Origin: Nodularia sp. LEGE 06071
Lineage (GTDB): Bacteria > Cyanobacteriota > Cyanobacteriia > Cyanobacteriales > Nostocaceae
Reading direction: 5' to 3'
Assembly (NCBI RefSeq): GCF_015207755.1
Contig: NZ_JADEWH010000016.1
Coordinates: 61,211 to 125,210, forward strand
Length of the DNA stretch: 64,000 nucleotides
The position numbers and the translations under genes were made by a program. The notes under the pieces are model-generated. The model was not told the origin of the DNA, ran no database searches, and saw only the letters and a program-made list of their open reading frames with translations. Below, piece by piece: positions 8,168 through 17,722 of this stretch. How positions within the stretch are numbered: the first letter of the stretch is position 1; every line of letters begins with the position of its first letter.

Positions 8168-10270
8168 ATGAACGATCACGCTAATGACTCTGATTTTGCT
8201 AACACAGGTGTACCAGCAAGCAGTTTGGGAATGATTTTACAACGCGGTGGTGAAGAATTAATTTTAGAAAAAGTTTTAGACCGCTTCACCGTCCGTCCGA
8301 CAACTGAATTTACTTCCCAACAATTATCTCAGGTTATTTGGGGCATTTGGCAACGTAGTATTCCCCAAGCACATTTAGAACTTTTCACAGTTGGATCTGA
8401 CCAGTTAGAGTCGGCGATGTCTCAAGCACGGGCGGCTGAAAATGTGGCTTTTGCTGGTCATGTTTATCGAATCAAAGATGATCCTGGCACTTTTGTTTAC
8501 CTGAGTGACCAAGTTACTGTGCAATTTGCCTCTGGGGTAGATTCTGCCAGATATAATGCGATCGCTTCTAGTTTTGGTTTAACTCAGCCAAAACCAGTCC
8601 TGGGTCTTCCTCATACTTTTGTGTATCTAGTCAGCAAACAAGCCAGAGAAAATCCCCTAAAAATCACTAATCAGTTGCAAGGGTTATCAGAGGTGTTAGC
8701 GGCTGAACCTAATATCCTCGTTAACAGTGAATCATATTACAGACCCCGTGACACTCTGTATCCTCAGCAATGGTATCTTGACCACAATGGCGGTAACCAG
8801 TTGCTGGCGGGTTCTCATATTGCGGTGGAAGCAGCTTGGGATATTACTCGCGGTGTGCGTTCTGTGGTGGTGGCGGTGGTGGATGATTCTTTTGATTTGA
8901 ACCATCCAGATTTGCAAGGTAGTGGCAAAATTGTTGCCCCTAGAGACTTAAAGAAAAATGGCTTTTTACCTATTCCTGGGGAGCGAGAAACCAGTCATGG
9001 AACCGCTTGTGCTGGGTTGGCTGTGGCGGAAGAAAATGGTACGGGAATTGTGGGGGTTGCTCCTGGTTGTGCATTGATGCCGATTCGGAGTACTGGTTTT
9101 TTGGATGATGAATCGATTGAGAATATGTTTAACCATGCTCTGGATCAGGGAGCTAGTGTGATTTCTTGTAGCTGGGGAGCTTCTGCGGTCTATTTTCCCT
9201 TGTCTTTGCGCCAACGGGCGGCGATTACTCGTGCTGTGACTACAGGACGCAATGGTAAGGGTTGCGTGGTTTTATTTGCTGCGGGAAATGCTAACCGTCC
9301 CATTAACGGTACTGTCTTTGAACGAAATTGGCCAGGAAATTTATTACAAGGTAATACAAATTGGTTAAGTGGATTTCCTGTACATCCAGATGTAATTGCT
9401 GTTGCTGCTTCTACTAGCTTGAACAAGAAAGCTGCTTACAGTAACTGGGGAACTAATATTGCTCTGTGTGCGCCTAGTAACAACGCTCCACCAGGATTAT
9501 CATTTGAGGGTAGGGGTTTTATGAATACACAACCTGCGATCGCCAGTACTCTGAGCGGACGCGGAATTTTAACTACTGACCAAGTAGGAACCGCAGGTTT
9601 AGATCCCGGTGATTTTACCAACAATTTCGGCGGTACTTCCACCGCTACTCCTTTAGTCGCTGGTGTCGCCGCTTTAGTTTTGTCAGCAAATCCTCACTTA
9701 ACAGCTCAACAGGTAAAATTTATTCTGGAAGAATCTGCTGATAAAATTGTGGATTCTGATCCAGATCCTCAGTTGGGTATGCGACAAGGTACTTATGACA
9801 GTAACGGACATTCTCAATGGTTTGGTTATGGCAAAGTGAATGCTGCTAAGGCAGTGCAAGCAGCCCAGAAACTACTTACTGCTGTACCATCCGTTAGTAA
9901 AAAAGTCAGGGTGGAGAATTCCCGTCAGTTAAACATTCCAGATAATTATCAAGCAGGAATCAAAAGTGCGATCGCTATTCAGGAATCCAGCAGTATTAAA
10001 GATATTGAAATAACAGTGAATATCACCCATGATTTCTTAGGCGATTTAGAAATTTATTTAATAGCTCCGAATAATCAACAGGTGTTGTTACAAAACCGCA
10101 CTTTAGGCCGCCGCACTAATTTACAAACAACATACACAATTGCGTCGCACCCGTCCCTCAAACAGTTACTTTCTCTTGCAGCTAAAGGAAATTGGCAGTT
10201 ATGGTTAATCGACTACGCCCCACAAGATGTCGGAAAACTCAATAGTTGGTCATTGGTCATTGGTTATTAG
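8168..10270 (+). CDS. prcA: Subtilisin-like serine protease with P domain (calcium-dependent protease PrcA)
   Basis: From ATG 8168 (MNDHANDSDFANTGVP) the product is 700 residues. An N-terminal region of about 200 residues is followed by an S8 catalytic domain: Asp in VVAVVDDSFDLNHPDL (about residue 239), His in SHGTACAG (about 277), oxyanion Asn region AAGNANRP and Ser in GGTSTATPLVAG (about 491). The last 120 residues form a kexin-type P domain (ITHDFLGDLEIYLIAPNN). This order fits the Anabaena calcium-dependent protease PrcA. No clear signal peptide is seen at this start; the frame extends to 8117 with a slightly hydrophobic stretch. Protease class certain; gene name likely. Confidence 0.85.
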   Translation: MNDHANDSDFANTGVPASSLGMILQRGGEELILEKVLDRFTVRPTTEFTSQQLSQVIWGIWQRSIPQAHLELFTVGSDQLESAMSQARAAENVAFAGHVYRIKDDPGTFVYLSDQVTVQFASGVDSARYNAIASSFGLTQPKPVLGLPHTFVYLVSKQARENPLKITNQLQGLSEVLAAEPNILVNSESYYRPRDTLYPQQWYLDHNGGNQLLAGSHIAVEAAWDITRGVRSVVVAVVDDSFDLNHPDLQGSGKIVAPRDLKKNGFLPIPGERETSHGTACAGLAVAEENGTGIVGVAPGCALMPIRSTGFLDDESIENMFNHALDQGASVISCSWGASAVYFPLSLRQRAAITRAVTTGRNGKGCVVLFAAGNANRPINGTVFERNWPGNLLQGNTNWLSGFPVHPDVIAVAASTSLNKKAAYSNWGTNIALCAPSNNAPPGLSFEGRGFMNTQPAIASTLSGRGILTTDQVGTAGLDPGDFTNNFGGTSTATPLVAGVAALVLSANPHLTAQQVKFILEESADKIVDSDPDPQLGMRQGTYDSNGHSQWFGYGKVNAAKAVQAAQKLLTAVPSVSKKVRVENSRQLNIPDNYQAGIKSAIAIQESSSIKDIEITVNITHDFLGDLEIYLIAPNNQQVLLQNRTLGRRTNLQTTYTIASHPSLKQLLSLAAKGNWQLWLIDYAPQDVGKLNSWSLVIGY

Positions 10271-10291
10271 TTATATTGACTAATAACTGCA

Positions 10292-11059
10292 TCAAGATTT
10301 GGAAATATCTGTTAATATATGACTGGCAATTTCTGATTCTTGATTGCTTAATTGTTGTAGTGCTAATCCTAAATCTGATGTGATATTTTTGGCATTTTGT
10401 TTCACCTTTCCCACAGTGTATTTTTTGACATTTAATGCACTGCCAATAGAAATTTTCACACCTGTACCCCACTTAGGATAAGGTTGGCTGTAGTTTATAC
10501 TAATGGGTAAAATCTTTACGTCCAGTCCTGGATGACTAGATTCCGCACTCAAAGACAGACGAGCAATTCCCGGTTTTAACGGGTGAAGCTTGCCATCGCG
10601 ATAAATATCACCTTCTGGATAAATAACTAATATTTCACCTTGTTGAAGTAATTCCACAGCATGACGCAGAGTAGTAATGGCTGGACGTTGAGGATCTACA
10701 GGAAACCCGCCCATATTTTTTACTATCCAGCCTTGCAAACCTTGGCACTCATTGATCGTTACCATAAATCGCAGGTCTCGCCCTGTCACACAGCGACCTG
10801 TCGCATAGGGCAGAAGTAATGAATCCCAACGTGACCGATGGGTAGGGGCGAGAATTACAGGGCCAGTTAAGGGAATATTTTCTTGTCCGGTGATTTCAAT
10901 TTGTCGAAAGAATAACGGTAAAAGAAGATGCCGGCCTAATAGATACAATAAAGGACTTAACCAAGGAGACACCCTCGAAGTAGTATGAGCTACCTTAGTA
11001 TTTGTTTTGGTACTAGCTGGTGTTTCTGGGCAGGTCTCGTGGTTTGTATAAAATTCCAT
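10292..11059 (-). CDS. 1-acyl-sn-glycerol-3-phosphate acyltransferase (PlsC family)
   Basis: The 255-residue product (start ATG 11057-11059, MEFYTNHE) carries the lysophosphatidate acyltransferase motifs: APTHRSRWDS (the HX4D catalytic block, here with Trp-Asp), GGFPVDP, YPEGDIYRDG and LKPGIARLSL. A hydrophobic segment around SPLLYLLGRHLLLPLFF precedes them, as in membrane-associated PlsC proteins. It would acylate lysophosphatidic acid or a similar acceptor in membrane lipid synthesis. Cyanobacteria carry several paralogues, so the exact substrate is open. It converges with prcA and lies downstream of tadA. Confidence 0.85.
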   Translation of the reverse strand: MEFYTNHETCPETPASTKTNTKVAHTTSRVSPWLSPLLYLLGRHLLLPLFFRQIEITGQENIPLTGPVILAPTHRSRWDSLLLPYATGRCVTGRDLRFMVTINECQGLQGWIVKNMGGFPVDPQRPAITTLRHAVELLQQGEILVIYPEGDIYRDGKLHPLKPGIARLSLSAESSHPGLDVKILPISINYSQPYPKWGTGVKISIGSALNVKKYTVGKVKQNAKNITSDLGLALQQLSNQESEIASHILTDISKS

Positions 11060-11160
11060 GATGATGGTAGCTGCTGCTTGTCCTGTAAAATACAATGAAC
11101 CCTTGATTAGTTACACCGTAGTTTTTCTTTTGTAACTTGTGTTAAAGCTACTGGACAGTT

Positions 11161-11655
11161 TTATCTCTGTCCGTTATTTCTCTGACGACGAGTTGCAAAC
11201 CAGGTTTGTAATTGCTGACGACAAGTTGATTCTAAAACGCCTCCCAAGACTCGCAGACGATGATTAGAAGCAAAGCCATCAGGGATGTTGGTAACAGTGC
11301 GAACTGCGCCAGTTTTAGGATCGTCCACTCCATAGATCAGCATTCCTAAACGTGCTTGGACAATAGCACCTGCACACATCGGACAAGGTTCTAGGGTGAC
11401 GTACATGGTGCATTGATTTAAGCGCCAATTGTGTAAATTTTTCGCAGCAGCTCGCAGAGCCAGGATTTCTGCGTGAGCTGTGGGGTCTTGATCACGTTCT
11501 TTTCTGTTTTCGCCTTCGGCAATCACATTTCCACCCGAATCAATAATCACTGCACCCACAGGGACTTCACCTGCATCGCCTGCGATTTTCGCTAAGTCTA
11601 TGGCGCGACTCATCCATTGCCGATGGATCAAATATTCTGGATATTCAATTAACAT
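11161..11655 (-). CDS. tadA: tRNA-specific adenosine deaminase TadA
   Basis: From ATG 11653-11655 (MLIEYPEY) the product is 164 residues, with GGGG ribosome-binding-like sequence just before it; a TTG directly after the grxC stop (11676) is an alternative. Zinc ligands and the catalytic Glu are in PTAHAEILALR and LEPCPMCAGA, and the GEVPVGAVI segment is typical of TadA, which makes inosine at position 34 of tRNA-Arg(ACG). Notably, the window also encodes a tRNA-Arg(ACG), the substrate, at 39134-39207. It follows grxC by about 20 bases, so both are probably co-transcribed. Confidence 0.93.
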   Translation of the reverse strand: MLIEYPEYLIHRQWMSRAIDLAKIAGDAGEVPVGAVIIDSGGNVIAEGENRKERDQDPTAHAEILALRAAAKNLHNWRLNQCTMYVTLEPCPMCAGAIVQARLGMLIYGVDDPKTGAVRTVTNIPDGFASNHRLRVLGGVLESTCRQQLQTWFATRRQRNNGQR

Positions 11656-11676
11656 TTTCCCCTGGCTATTCAGCAA

Positions 11677-11985
11677 TCACAAATGGGCTAAAAGTGAGTC
11701 GAGTTGAGCTTTTGCATCTAGCTGATAAAGGTCATCACAACCACCAATGTGTTGATTATTGATAAAAATTTGTGGTACTGAACGGCGACTATTGGCACGT
11801 TCGGCCATTTTGGCTCTGGCGGCTTCGTCGCCGTCAATTTTGTACTCGGTGAATCTGACACCTTTCCACCACAGCAACATTTTGGCACGGATGCAATAAG
11901 GGCAGGTTTGCCAAGTGTAGATTTCCACGTTGGCTTTAACGCGTTCTGGATGACGACCAAAAATGGGGTTGAGGAAATTCAGCAT
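11677..11985 (-). CDS. grxC: Glutaredoxin 3 (dithiol)
   Basis: A 102-residue dithiol glutaredoxin with the CPYC active site in YTWQTCPYCIRAK, the cis-Pro region SVPQIFINNQ and the glutathione-binding GGCDDL. It starts with a short hydrophobic-polar extension before the fold (MLNFLNPIFGRHPERVKA). The role is glutathione-dependent disulfide or mixed-disulfide reduction in the cytoplasm. It lies directly upstream of tadA on the same strand. Confidence 0.95.
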   Translation of the reverse strand: MLNFLNPIFGRHPERVKANVEIYTWQTCPYCIRAKMLLWWKGVRFTEYKIDGDEAARAKMAERANSRRSVPQIFINNQHIGGCDDLYQLDAKAQLDSLLAHL

Positions 11986-11999
11986 ATTTTTTCTTATGG

Positions 12000-12300
12000 A
12001 GTTTTGTTAATTATCTCTAGCGTAGATGATCGGCGATGGAGTTAACAAAGTATCCCCATACCCGCTAATTGTGGCGATCGCATGACGACAATACTAGTAA
12101 ACTAGATTAACTATGACGGCATTTACTGGGAAAAAATGAGTGTAATTGTCATTTAGTAGGGAACAATTAGCATTAAGCAGCAAAACTTAACACATCTGGT
12201 AGTAGATAGTATTTCCCACGTGTATCCGCCCTTTGGTAGACTTGAAGACTGAAATAGCCAGATAAAAAGACATAAGTCAAGCAGTTTAGAGGGTGACTCT
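12000..12300. promoter_or_regulatory. Upstream region of glpX
   Basis: About 300 bases between the divergently read grxC and glpX carry no gene. The region is expected to hold both promoters. I see a short palindromic HIP1-related site (GCGATCGC at about 12075) and AT-rich stretches, but no specific operator that I can name. Confidence 0.4.
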
Positions 12301-13338
12301 GTGGAAAATACACTTGGATTAGAGATTATTGAAGTAGTAGAGCAAGCGGCGATCGCTTCCTCAAAGTGGATGGGCAAAGGCGAAAAGAACATTGCTGACC
12401 AAGTAGCAGTGGAAGCCATGCGGGAGCGGATGAACAAAATCTATATGCGCGGACGCATTGTGATTGGTGAAGGCGAACGCGATGAAGCTCCAATGCTCTA
12501 CATTGGCGAAGAAGTGGGTATTTGTACCCAACCAGATGCCAAAAACTTCTGTAACCCTGATGAATTAATTGAAATTGACATTGCTGTTGACCCTTGCGAA
12601 GGCACAAACTTGGTCGCCTACGGTCAAAATGGTTCAATGGCAGTTTTGGCAATTTCCGAAAAGGGTGGTTTATTTGCTGCGCCTGACTTCTACATGAAGA
12701 AACTTGCAGCCCCAGCTCCAGCCAAAGGTTTAGTAGATATTAACAAGTCTGCTACTGAAAACCTGAAAATCCTCTCTGAGTGCTTAAACCGTTCTATTGA
12801 AGAATTGGTAGTTGTGGTGATGGATCGTCCCCGCCACGAAGAACTCATTAAGGAAATTCGCACCGCCGGCGCGAGAGTCCGACTAATCAGCGATGGTGAC
12901 GTTTCTGCTGCCATCTCCTGTGCTTTTGGTGGTACTAATATCCATGCTTTGATGGGTATCGGTGCAGCACCTGAAGGAGTCATCTCAGCTGCGGCTATGC
13001 GCTGCTTGGGAGGACATTTCCAAGGGCAACTGATCTATGATCCAGCTGTAGTGCAAACAGGTTTGATTGGCGAAAGCAGAGAAGGAAATCTCGCACGGCT
13101 GAGTGAAATGGGCATCAATGACCCTGATAAGGTTTACGATGCTCACGAATTAGCTTCTGGCGAAACAGTTCTATTTGCTGCTTGCGGTATTACCCCCGGT
13201 ACTCTCATGAACGGTGTCCGCTTCTTCAGCGGTGGTGCAAGGACTCAAAGCTTGGTTATTTCCAACCAGTCTAAGACAGCCCGTTTTGTTGATACTATCC
13301 ATATGTTTGACGAACCCAAGAATCTACAATTGCATTAG
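12301..13338 (+). CDS. glpX: Class II fructose-1,6-bisphosphatase / sedoheptulose-1,7-bisphosphatase
   Basis: The 345-residue product begins at a GTG (12301; [20 protein letters not shown]). It matches the GlpX-type bifunctional bisphosphatase of cyanobacteria, a Calvin-Benson cycle enzyme. Visible metal and substrate elements include [52 protein letters not shown] and [13 protein letters not shown]. Length and order match the family. The spacer to hemA is filled with heptanucleotide repeats, so co-transcription is not obvious. Confidence 0.96.
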   Translation: MENTLGLEIIEVVEQAAIASSKWMGKGEKNIADQVAVEAMRERMNKIYMRGRIVIGEGERDEAPMLYIGEEVGICTQPDAKNFCNPDELIEIDIAVDPCEGTNLVAYGQNGSMAVLAISEKGGLFAAPDFYMKKLAAPAPAKGLVDINKSATENLKILSECLNRSIEELVVVVMDRPRHEELIKEIRTAGARVRLISDGDVSAAISCAFGGTNIHALMGIGAAPEGVISAAAMRCLGGHFQGQLIYDPAVVQTGLIGESREGNLARLSEMGINDPDKVYDAHELASGETVLFAACGITPGTLMNGVRFFSGGARTQSLVISNQSKTARFVDTIHMFDEPKNLQLH

Positions 13339-13339
13339 G

Positions 13340-13520
13340 AATTAGGGAATAGGGACTGGGGACTGGGTATTGGGTATTGGGGACTGGGTATTGGGGACTG
13401 GGTATTGGGTATTGGGTATTGGGTATTTGGGACTGTGTATTGAGATGGAGAATTTTCTCCCCTGCTCCCTGCTCCCCTGCTTCTTCTCCCCTGCTCCCTG
13501 CTCCCTGCTCCCCTGCTTCT
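13340..13520. repeat. Heptanucleotide (STRR-type) tandem repeats
   Basis: Bases 13344-13440 are built from GGGTATT and GGGACTG units in imperfect tandem; 13455-13520 is built from CTGCTCC and CCCTGCTTCTTCT units. Such seven-base short tandem repeats are characteristic of heterocystous cyanobacteria. The reading frames over them (13335-13529 minus and 13370-13597 plus) are artefacts of the repeat. Confidence 0.85.
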
Positions 13521-13596
13521 TCTCCTCATCCCTGATACCTATCCAAAATAATCAATCATCAATAATCAATAATCCATTACCAATTAACGATAAATA

Positions 13597-14883
13597 ATGA
13601 ATATTGCAGTGGTGGGGTTAAGTCATAAAACAGCCCCAGTTGAAATCCGGGAAAAGCTGAGTATTCCAGAACCACAAATGGAAAGTGCGATCGCTCATCT
13701 GAGCAGCTATCCCCACATTGACGAAGTAGCAATACTTAGCACTTGCAACCGCCTGGAAATTTACATTGTTACCAGTGAAACAGAGCAAGGCATCAGAGAA
13801 GTTACTCAGTTTCTTTCGGAACACAGCAAATTACCTGTGCAGTCTCTGCGTCAACACTTGTTTATGTTGCTCCATGATGATGCAGTAATGCACGTTATGC
13901 GGGTAGCTGCTGGCTTAGATAGCTTAGTCCTAGGAGAAGGTCAAATTCTGGCTCAGGTGAAAAATACTCACAAACTGGGACAGCAATACAGCGGTATAAA
14001 AACAGTTCTAAATCGATTATTTAAACAAGCTCTGACAGCCGGTAAGCGTGTGCGGACTGAAACGAATATTGGTACTGGTGCTGTTTCTATTAGTTCCGCG
14101 GCTGTGGAGTTGGCACAAATGAAGGCGAGTAATTTAGCCGCTTGTCGAGTCGCAATTATCGGTGCTGGTAAAATGTCACGTCTGTTGGTACAACACCTGA
14201 TTTCTAAAGGTGCTGCACAAATTAGCATTGTGAATCGCTCTCAAGAACGCGCCCAGCAATTGGCAAAACTTTATCCCGATCAGTCTATATATACTCATAC
14301 GCTCTCACAAATGATGGCAGTGATTGCCGAAAGTGATTTAGTATTTACTAGCACTTCAGCAACTGAACCAATACTTGACCGCACCAAGTTAGAAATAGTT
14401 TTAGAGTCGAATCGCTCTTTGATGCTATTTGATATTTCTGTGCCGCGTAATGTCCACAGTGATGTCAATGAACTGGCAAATGTGCAAGCCTTTAATGTGG
14501 ACGATTTGAAGGCTGTAGTGGCGCAAAACCATGAAAGCCGCCGTAAGATGGCGCAGGAAGCCGAGAAGCTATTAGATGAAGAAGTGGAAGCTTTTGATGT
14601 TTGGTGGCGATCGCTAGAAACTGTCTCCACGATCAGTTGTTTGAGAAATAAAGTTGAAACCATCCGTGAACAAGAATTAGAAAAAGCATTGTCTCGATTG
14701 GGTTCGGAATTTGCCGAAAAACATCAAGAAGTCATCGAAGCTTTAACACGAGGGATTGTGAACAAAATTTTACATGATCCAATGGTGCAATTACGAGCGC
14801 AGCAGGATGTTGAGGCGAGACGACACTGTATGCAAACCCTGCAAACTTTGTTTAATTTAGATGCAGGCGAGCAATTTAGCTAA
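13597..14883 (+). CDS. hemA: Glutamyl-tRNA reductase
   Basis: The 428-residue product starts [20 protein letters not shown] and contains the catalytic Cys in [10 protein letters not shown] (about residue 50), the tRNA/Glu recognition stretch [20 protein letters not shown], the NADPH fold [17 protein letters not shown] and a C-terminal dimerisation helix region. It makes glutamate-1-semialdehyde, the first committed step of heme, chlorophyll and bilin synthesis. The ho1 gene and a HemF-like gene of the same wider metabolism are elsewhere in this window. Full length; function certain. Confidence 0.97.
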   Translation: MNIAVVGLSHKTAPVEIREKLSIPEPQMESAIAHLSSYPHIDEVAILSTCNRLEIYIVTSETEQGIREVTQFLSEHSKLPVQSLRQHLFMLLHDDAVMHVMRVAAGLDSLVLGEGQILAQVKNTHKLGQQYSGIKTVLNRLFKQALTAGKRVRTETNIGTGAVSISSAAVELAQMKASNLAACRVAIIGAGKMSRLLVQHLISKGAAQISIVNRSQERAQQLAKLYPDQSIYTHTLSQMMAVIAESDLVFTSTSATEPILDRTKLEIVLESNRSLMLFDISVPRNVHSDVNELANVQAFNVDDLKAVVAQNHESRRKMAQEAEKLLDEEVEAFDVWWRSLETVSTISCLRNKVETIREQELEKALSRLGSEFAEKHQEVIEALTRGIVNKILHDPMVQLRAQQDVEARRHCMQTLQTLFNLDAGEQFS

Positions 14884-14906
14884 ATTATGGGACATGGGGA
14901 ATCAAA

Positions 14907-15260
14907 TTATCCCTTTGTCCCCCACTCCCTAATCTCCAATTGTGACAACTGTTGGGTTTGTTCTTGCAGTCGGACGGAGAGGCGATCGCACACTAAATCA
15001 CACAACTGAAATAATATTGGATCAGCAATTTCATAAATTACACTGACTCCCTCTGGTGTTCTTTTGACAATACCTGCTTGTGCTAAAACCTTGAGATGCT
15101 TTGATACATTGGCCTGTCCTAGTCCAGTCTGCGTAATAATCTCTGTAACATTTTTAGCTCCAGGTTTTAAACAACATAATACTTGTAGCCGACTGACCTC
15201 TGACAAAACTTTGAAATAATCGGCAACTTGGCTGAGGGCGTTGGGAAATATATCTGACAT
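14907..15260 (-). CDS. ArsR-family repressor, possible sulfur-species sensor
   Basis: A 117-residue winged-helix protein: LSEVSRLQVLCCLKPG, then the recognition region TGLGQANVSKHLKVLAQAGI and the wing RTPEGVSVIYEIAD. Cysteines at about positions 29, 30, 87 and 91 are striking; one in the second helix and one in the last helix correspond in place to the dithiol of BigR/SqrR persulfide sensors. The metal-binding motif of classic ArsR (CVC) is absent. It is divergent from a rhodanese gene, which is a usual target of BigR-type repressors. Family certain; sulfur sensing inferred. Confidence 0.85.
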   Translation of the reverse strand: MSDIFPNALSQVADYFKVLSEVSRLQVLCCLKPGAKNVTEIITQTGLGQANVSKHLKVLAQAGIVKRTPEGVSVIYEIADPILFQLCDLVCDRLSVRLQEQTQQLSQLEIREWGTKG

Positions 15261-15381
15261 ACAATACTAAATATTTTTTTACTTTTATATTAATTACTCT
15301 ACTATATAGTTATATAATAAAGCATGAATTAGACAGTGCTTTTGGGGTAAAACTTGGGGAAATCAAGATTTAACCGGGAAT

Positions 15382-15401
15382 AAATGTCGATCTAGACATT
15401 T
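15382..15401. promoter_or_regulatory. Inverted repeat upstream of the rhodanese gene, candidate operator
   Basis: AAATGTC at 15382-15388 and GACATTT at 15395-15401 form a perfect 7-bp inverted repeat with a 6-bp spacer. A second inverted repeat, GCGGctgaCCGC, follows at about 15404-15415. An AT-rich dyad (TATATAGTTATATA) lies nearer the arsR start (about 15303-15316). Any of these could be the ArsR operator or a leader hairpin. Confidence 0.45.
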
Positions 15402-15470
15402 TTGCGGCTGACCGCAGGGTACGTCGATGAAATGTTTTGATGTTCACAATTAAGATCAGAAAGTAAAAAT

Positions 15471-16007
15471 ATGACTCCAGAAACTAAATTACAATTAATT
15501 GATGTTTTGACTCTCAAAGGCTTGACTGAAACCGAACAAGTGCATCTGATAGATGTGCGCGAACCTTCCGAATATGCAACGGAACATATTCCAGGTGCTA
15601 AACTTTTACCCCTTTCTCAATTCCAACCAAAACAAGTACCTTTTCAGCGTAATACTAAAGTGGTGCTTTATTGCCAATCAGGAAATCGCTCTAACCAAGC
15701 CGCACAGAAACTGATTAATGCTGGATTTTCAGATTTCGCTCAACTACAAGGGGGTATTACCCGTTGGAAACAGTTAAATTATACAACTAAAATTAATAAA
15801 AATGCCCCAATTAGTTTAATGAGGCAAGTACAAATTGTAGCTGGTTCATTAGTATTTACAGGAAATATTTTGGGTGCTTTTATTTCGCCTTGGTTTTTAA
15901 TTTTGAGTGGCTTTGTAGGCGCAGGCTTAGTATTTGCTGGAGTGACTAACACTTGTGCTATGGCCATGTTATTGGCGAAATTTCCCTACAACCAACCCGT
16001 GAAATAA
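15471..16007 (+). CDS. Rhodanese-domain protein with C-terminal DUF2892-type membrane segment
   Basis: The 178-residue product has an N-terminal rhodanese domain of about 105 residues: HLIDVREPSEYATEHIPGA, the active-site loop VLYCQSGNRSNQAAQKL with the catalytic Cys, and LQGGITRWKQ. The C-terminal 70 residues contain two hydrophobic segments (IVAGSLVFTGNILGAFI and LILSGFVGAGLVFAGV) resembling the DUF2892 inner-membrane domain. It would handle sulfane sulfur at the membrane. It is divergent from the ArsR gene and probably controlled by it. Confidence 0.9.
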   Translation: MTPETKLQLIDVLTLKGLTETEQVHLIDVREPSEYATEHIPGAKLLPLSQFQPKQVPFQRNTKVVLYCQSGNRSNQAAQKLINAGFSDFAQLQGGITRWKQLNYTTKINKNAPISLMRQVQIVAGSLVFTGNILGAFISPWFLILSGFVGAGLVFAGVTNTCAMAMLLAKFPYNQPVK

Positions 16008-16052
16008 TTAGTGAACAAGATTTCGACTTCCTCTGTTTACCAAAGAACCATC

Positions 16053-16342
16053 GTGTACACACAAATGATTAAATGGCTGCAAATCCTTTTAAATGCCATA
16101 CTTCGGGATAATTTGCCAAAGCACATTTGTGACAACTTAAAACCAATTATCAACCCTTATACCAATTATTTGTGAGGCTGCATATTATTTTGACCCCCCT
16201 ACACCACAAAAATCCGGTTCCCTCCTCGCTTGCGGGGAGGGTTAGGGAGGGGTTCTTTCTATGCATCTTTATCTGAAATTGGTATTAGTCTCACTGACAT
16301 TTTTAGACTTTGAAGTTGTCCCCCAATCACTTGTGTGTACAC
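16053..16342. mobile_element. 290-bp element with 18-bp terminal inverted repeats (MITE-like)
   Basis: GTGTACACACAAATGATT at 16053-16070 and AATCACTTGTGTGTACAC at 16325-16342 are inverted copies of each other with one mismatch (17 of 18). Nothing between them codes for a protein. Inside lie a second imperfect pair (TATACCAATTAT near 16159 and AATTGGTATTAG near 16276) and one copy of the repeat CTCCTCGCTTGCGGGGAGG. I infer a non-autonomous transposon or the fused ends of a lost insertion sequence. No clear target duplication is seen. Confidence 0.55.
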
Positions 16343-16388
16343 CGTAGGGAGTAAGGTTTGATAGAGTGAGATACTCCCATCCCCATAA

Positions 16389-17366
16389 CTAATAACTAAC
16401 GACTAATCCTTTTGACGCTAGCCATTCACGGTTGAAGATTCGGGACTGATACCGGGAACCGCTATCACATAAAATGGTAGCAATAGTATGTCCTGGCCCC
16501 ATCTGTTTTGCTAAAGCCACAGCAGCTCCAACATTAATCCCCGTAGAACCGCCCATTAATAGCCCATCCTGCCGCAAAAGTTGATAAACCACCCGCAAAG
16601 CTTCTGTGTCATCTATTTGGATAGCATCGTCAATGGGTGCGCCTTCCATGTTGGCAGTGATGCGGCTATTACCGATGCCTTCAGTGATAGAACTACCCTC
16701 AATCTTAATTTCACCAGTTTTGATATAGCTATATAGTCCGCTACCCATAGGGTCAGCAACCACACATTTAACAGCTGGATTTTTTTCTTTAAGATACAAA
16801 GACACACCAGCAAAAGTACCACCAGTACCAGTTGCAGCAGTCCAGCCATCAATTTTACCGTTGGTCTGACTCCAAATTTCCGGGCCTGTAGTTTCGTAGT
16901 GGGCGAGGCGGTTGGCTAAATTATCAAACTGATTTGCCCAAATAGCATTATCTAACTCCGCGGCGATTCTGCCAGATAGTTTGACATAGTTATTGGGGTC
17001 TTTGTAGGGAACAGCCGGCACAGGACGCACTTCTGCGCCCAGAGTGGTGAGGGCATCAATTTTTTCTTGGGATTGGGTATTGGGAATAATAATCAGGCAT
17101 TTATAGCCTTTGGCATTGCAAATATGTGCTAAACCAATGCCTGTATTCCCAGCAGTTCCTTCAACCACAGTACCACCCGGTTTAAGTAGACCCTTTTTTT
17201 CTGCATCTTCAATCATGTAAAGTGCAGCGCGGTCTTTGACAGAACCCCCAGGATTTAGAAATTCTGCCTTACCAAGGATTTCGCAACCTGTTTCTTCACT
17301 AAAGCTGTTTAACCGAATCAGTGGTGTGTTCCCAACAGTGCCGACAAATCCATTTTTGATATCCAT
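16389..17366 (-). CDS. cysK: Cysteine synthase A family protein
   Basis: From ATG 17364-17366 ([20 protein letters not shown]) the product is 325 residues, typical for O-acetylserine sulfhydrylase. The PLP lysine is in [11 protein letters not shown] (about residue 44), the substrate loop is [12 protein letters not shown] (TAGNT in place of the common TSGNT), the phosphate-binding loop is [10 protein letters not shown], and a late Ser region [11 protein letters not shown] is present. It makes cysteine from O-acetylserine and sulfide. The TAGNT loop is also seen in some cysteine synthases and cystathionine-synthase-like paralogues, so the exact thiol donor is less sure. The frame extends upstream to 17441 but without homology. 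Confidence 0.88.
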   Translation of the reverse strand: MDIKNGFVGTVGNTPLIRLNSFSEETGCEILGKAEFLNPGGSVKDRAALYMIEDAEKKGLLKPGGTVVEGTAGNTGIGLAHICNAKGYKCLIIIPNTQSQEKIDALTTLGAEVRPVPAVPYKDPNNYVKLSGRIAAELDNAIWANQFDNLANRLAHYETTGPEIWSQTNGKIDGWTAATGTGGTFAGVSLYLKEKNPAVKCVVADPMGSGLYSYIKTGEIKIEGSSITEGIGNSRITANMEGAPIDDAIQIDDTEALRVVYQLLRQDGLLMGGSTGINVGAAVALAKQMGPGHTIATILCDSGSRYQSRIFNREWLASKGLVVSY

Positions 17367-17722
17367 TTTGACTTTCCTGAGTTCTGGTCTATAAAAATTT
17401 TGGCGTATAGCGGTGATAATATTGACAGATTTGGCAATCAAAATACAAATACACCATACACATTCTCATATAGTTAAAACTTCGATCACCTCACTCGCTC
17501 ATTCTCTGCGACTCTGCGTGAGTCCCTGACACAATTATTTTAAATATTTCTGGAATGCAAGTGCAGCAAGTGGAATCTAACTTTTAGTGTTTCATCAGCC
17601 AGCAATACTAAATCCAGAAGAAGTTTCACTATGGTTATCTCAATTCCTTGTACTATAATATACAATAGACCTATTTTATTAGTGCTGTTATCATTTCATT
17701 GTTTTAGATGGAGTTGAGACTG
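17367..17722. promoter_or_regulatory. Divergent intergenic region, cysK and dynamin locus
   Basis: About 355 bases with no gene. It contains a fragment of the dispersed repeat (CATTCTCTGCGACTCTGCGT near 17500-17519) and AT-rich sequence that should hold promoters for cysK (minus) and the 17723 gene (plus). A possible -10 (TATAATATACAATAG region, about 17654-17668) precedes the plus-strand gene. Confidence 0.4.

Noticed and set aside
13340..13520. CRISPR array
   Set aside because: Units are only seven bases in direct tandem without spacers; no cas gene is in the window.
13335..13597. Open frames rich in Ser/Pro/Gln and Leu/Gly over the glpX-hemA spacer
   Set aside because: They are translations of the heptamer repeats in two directions.
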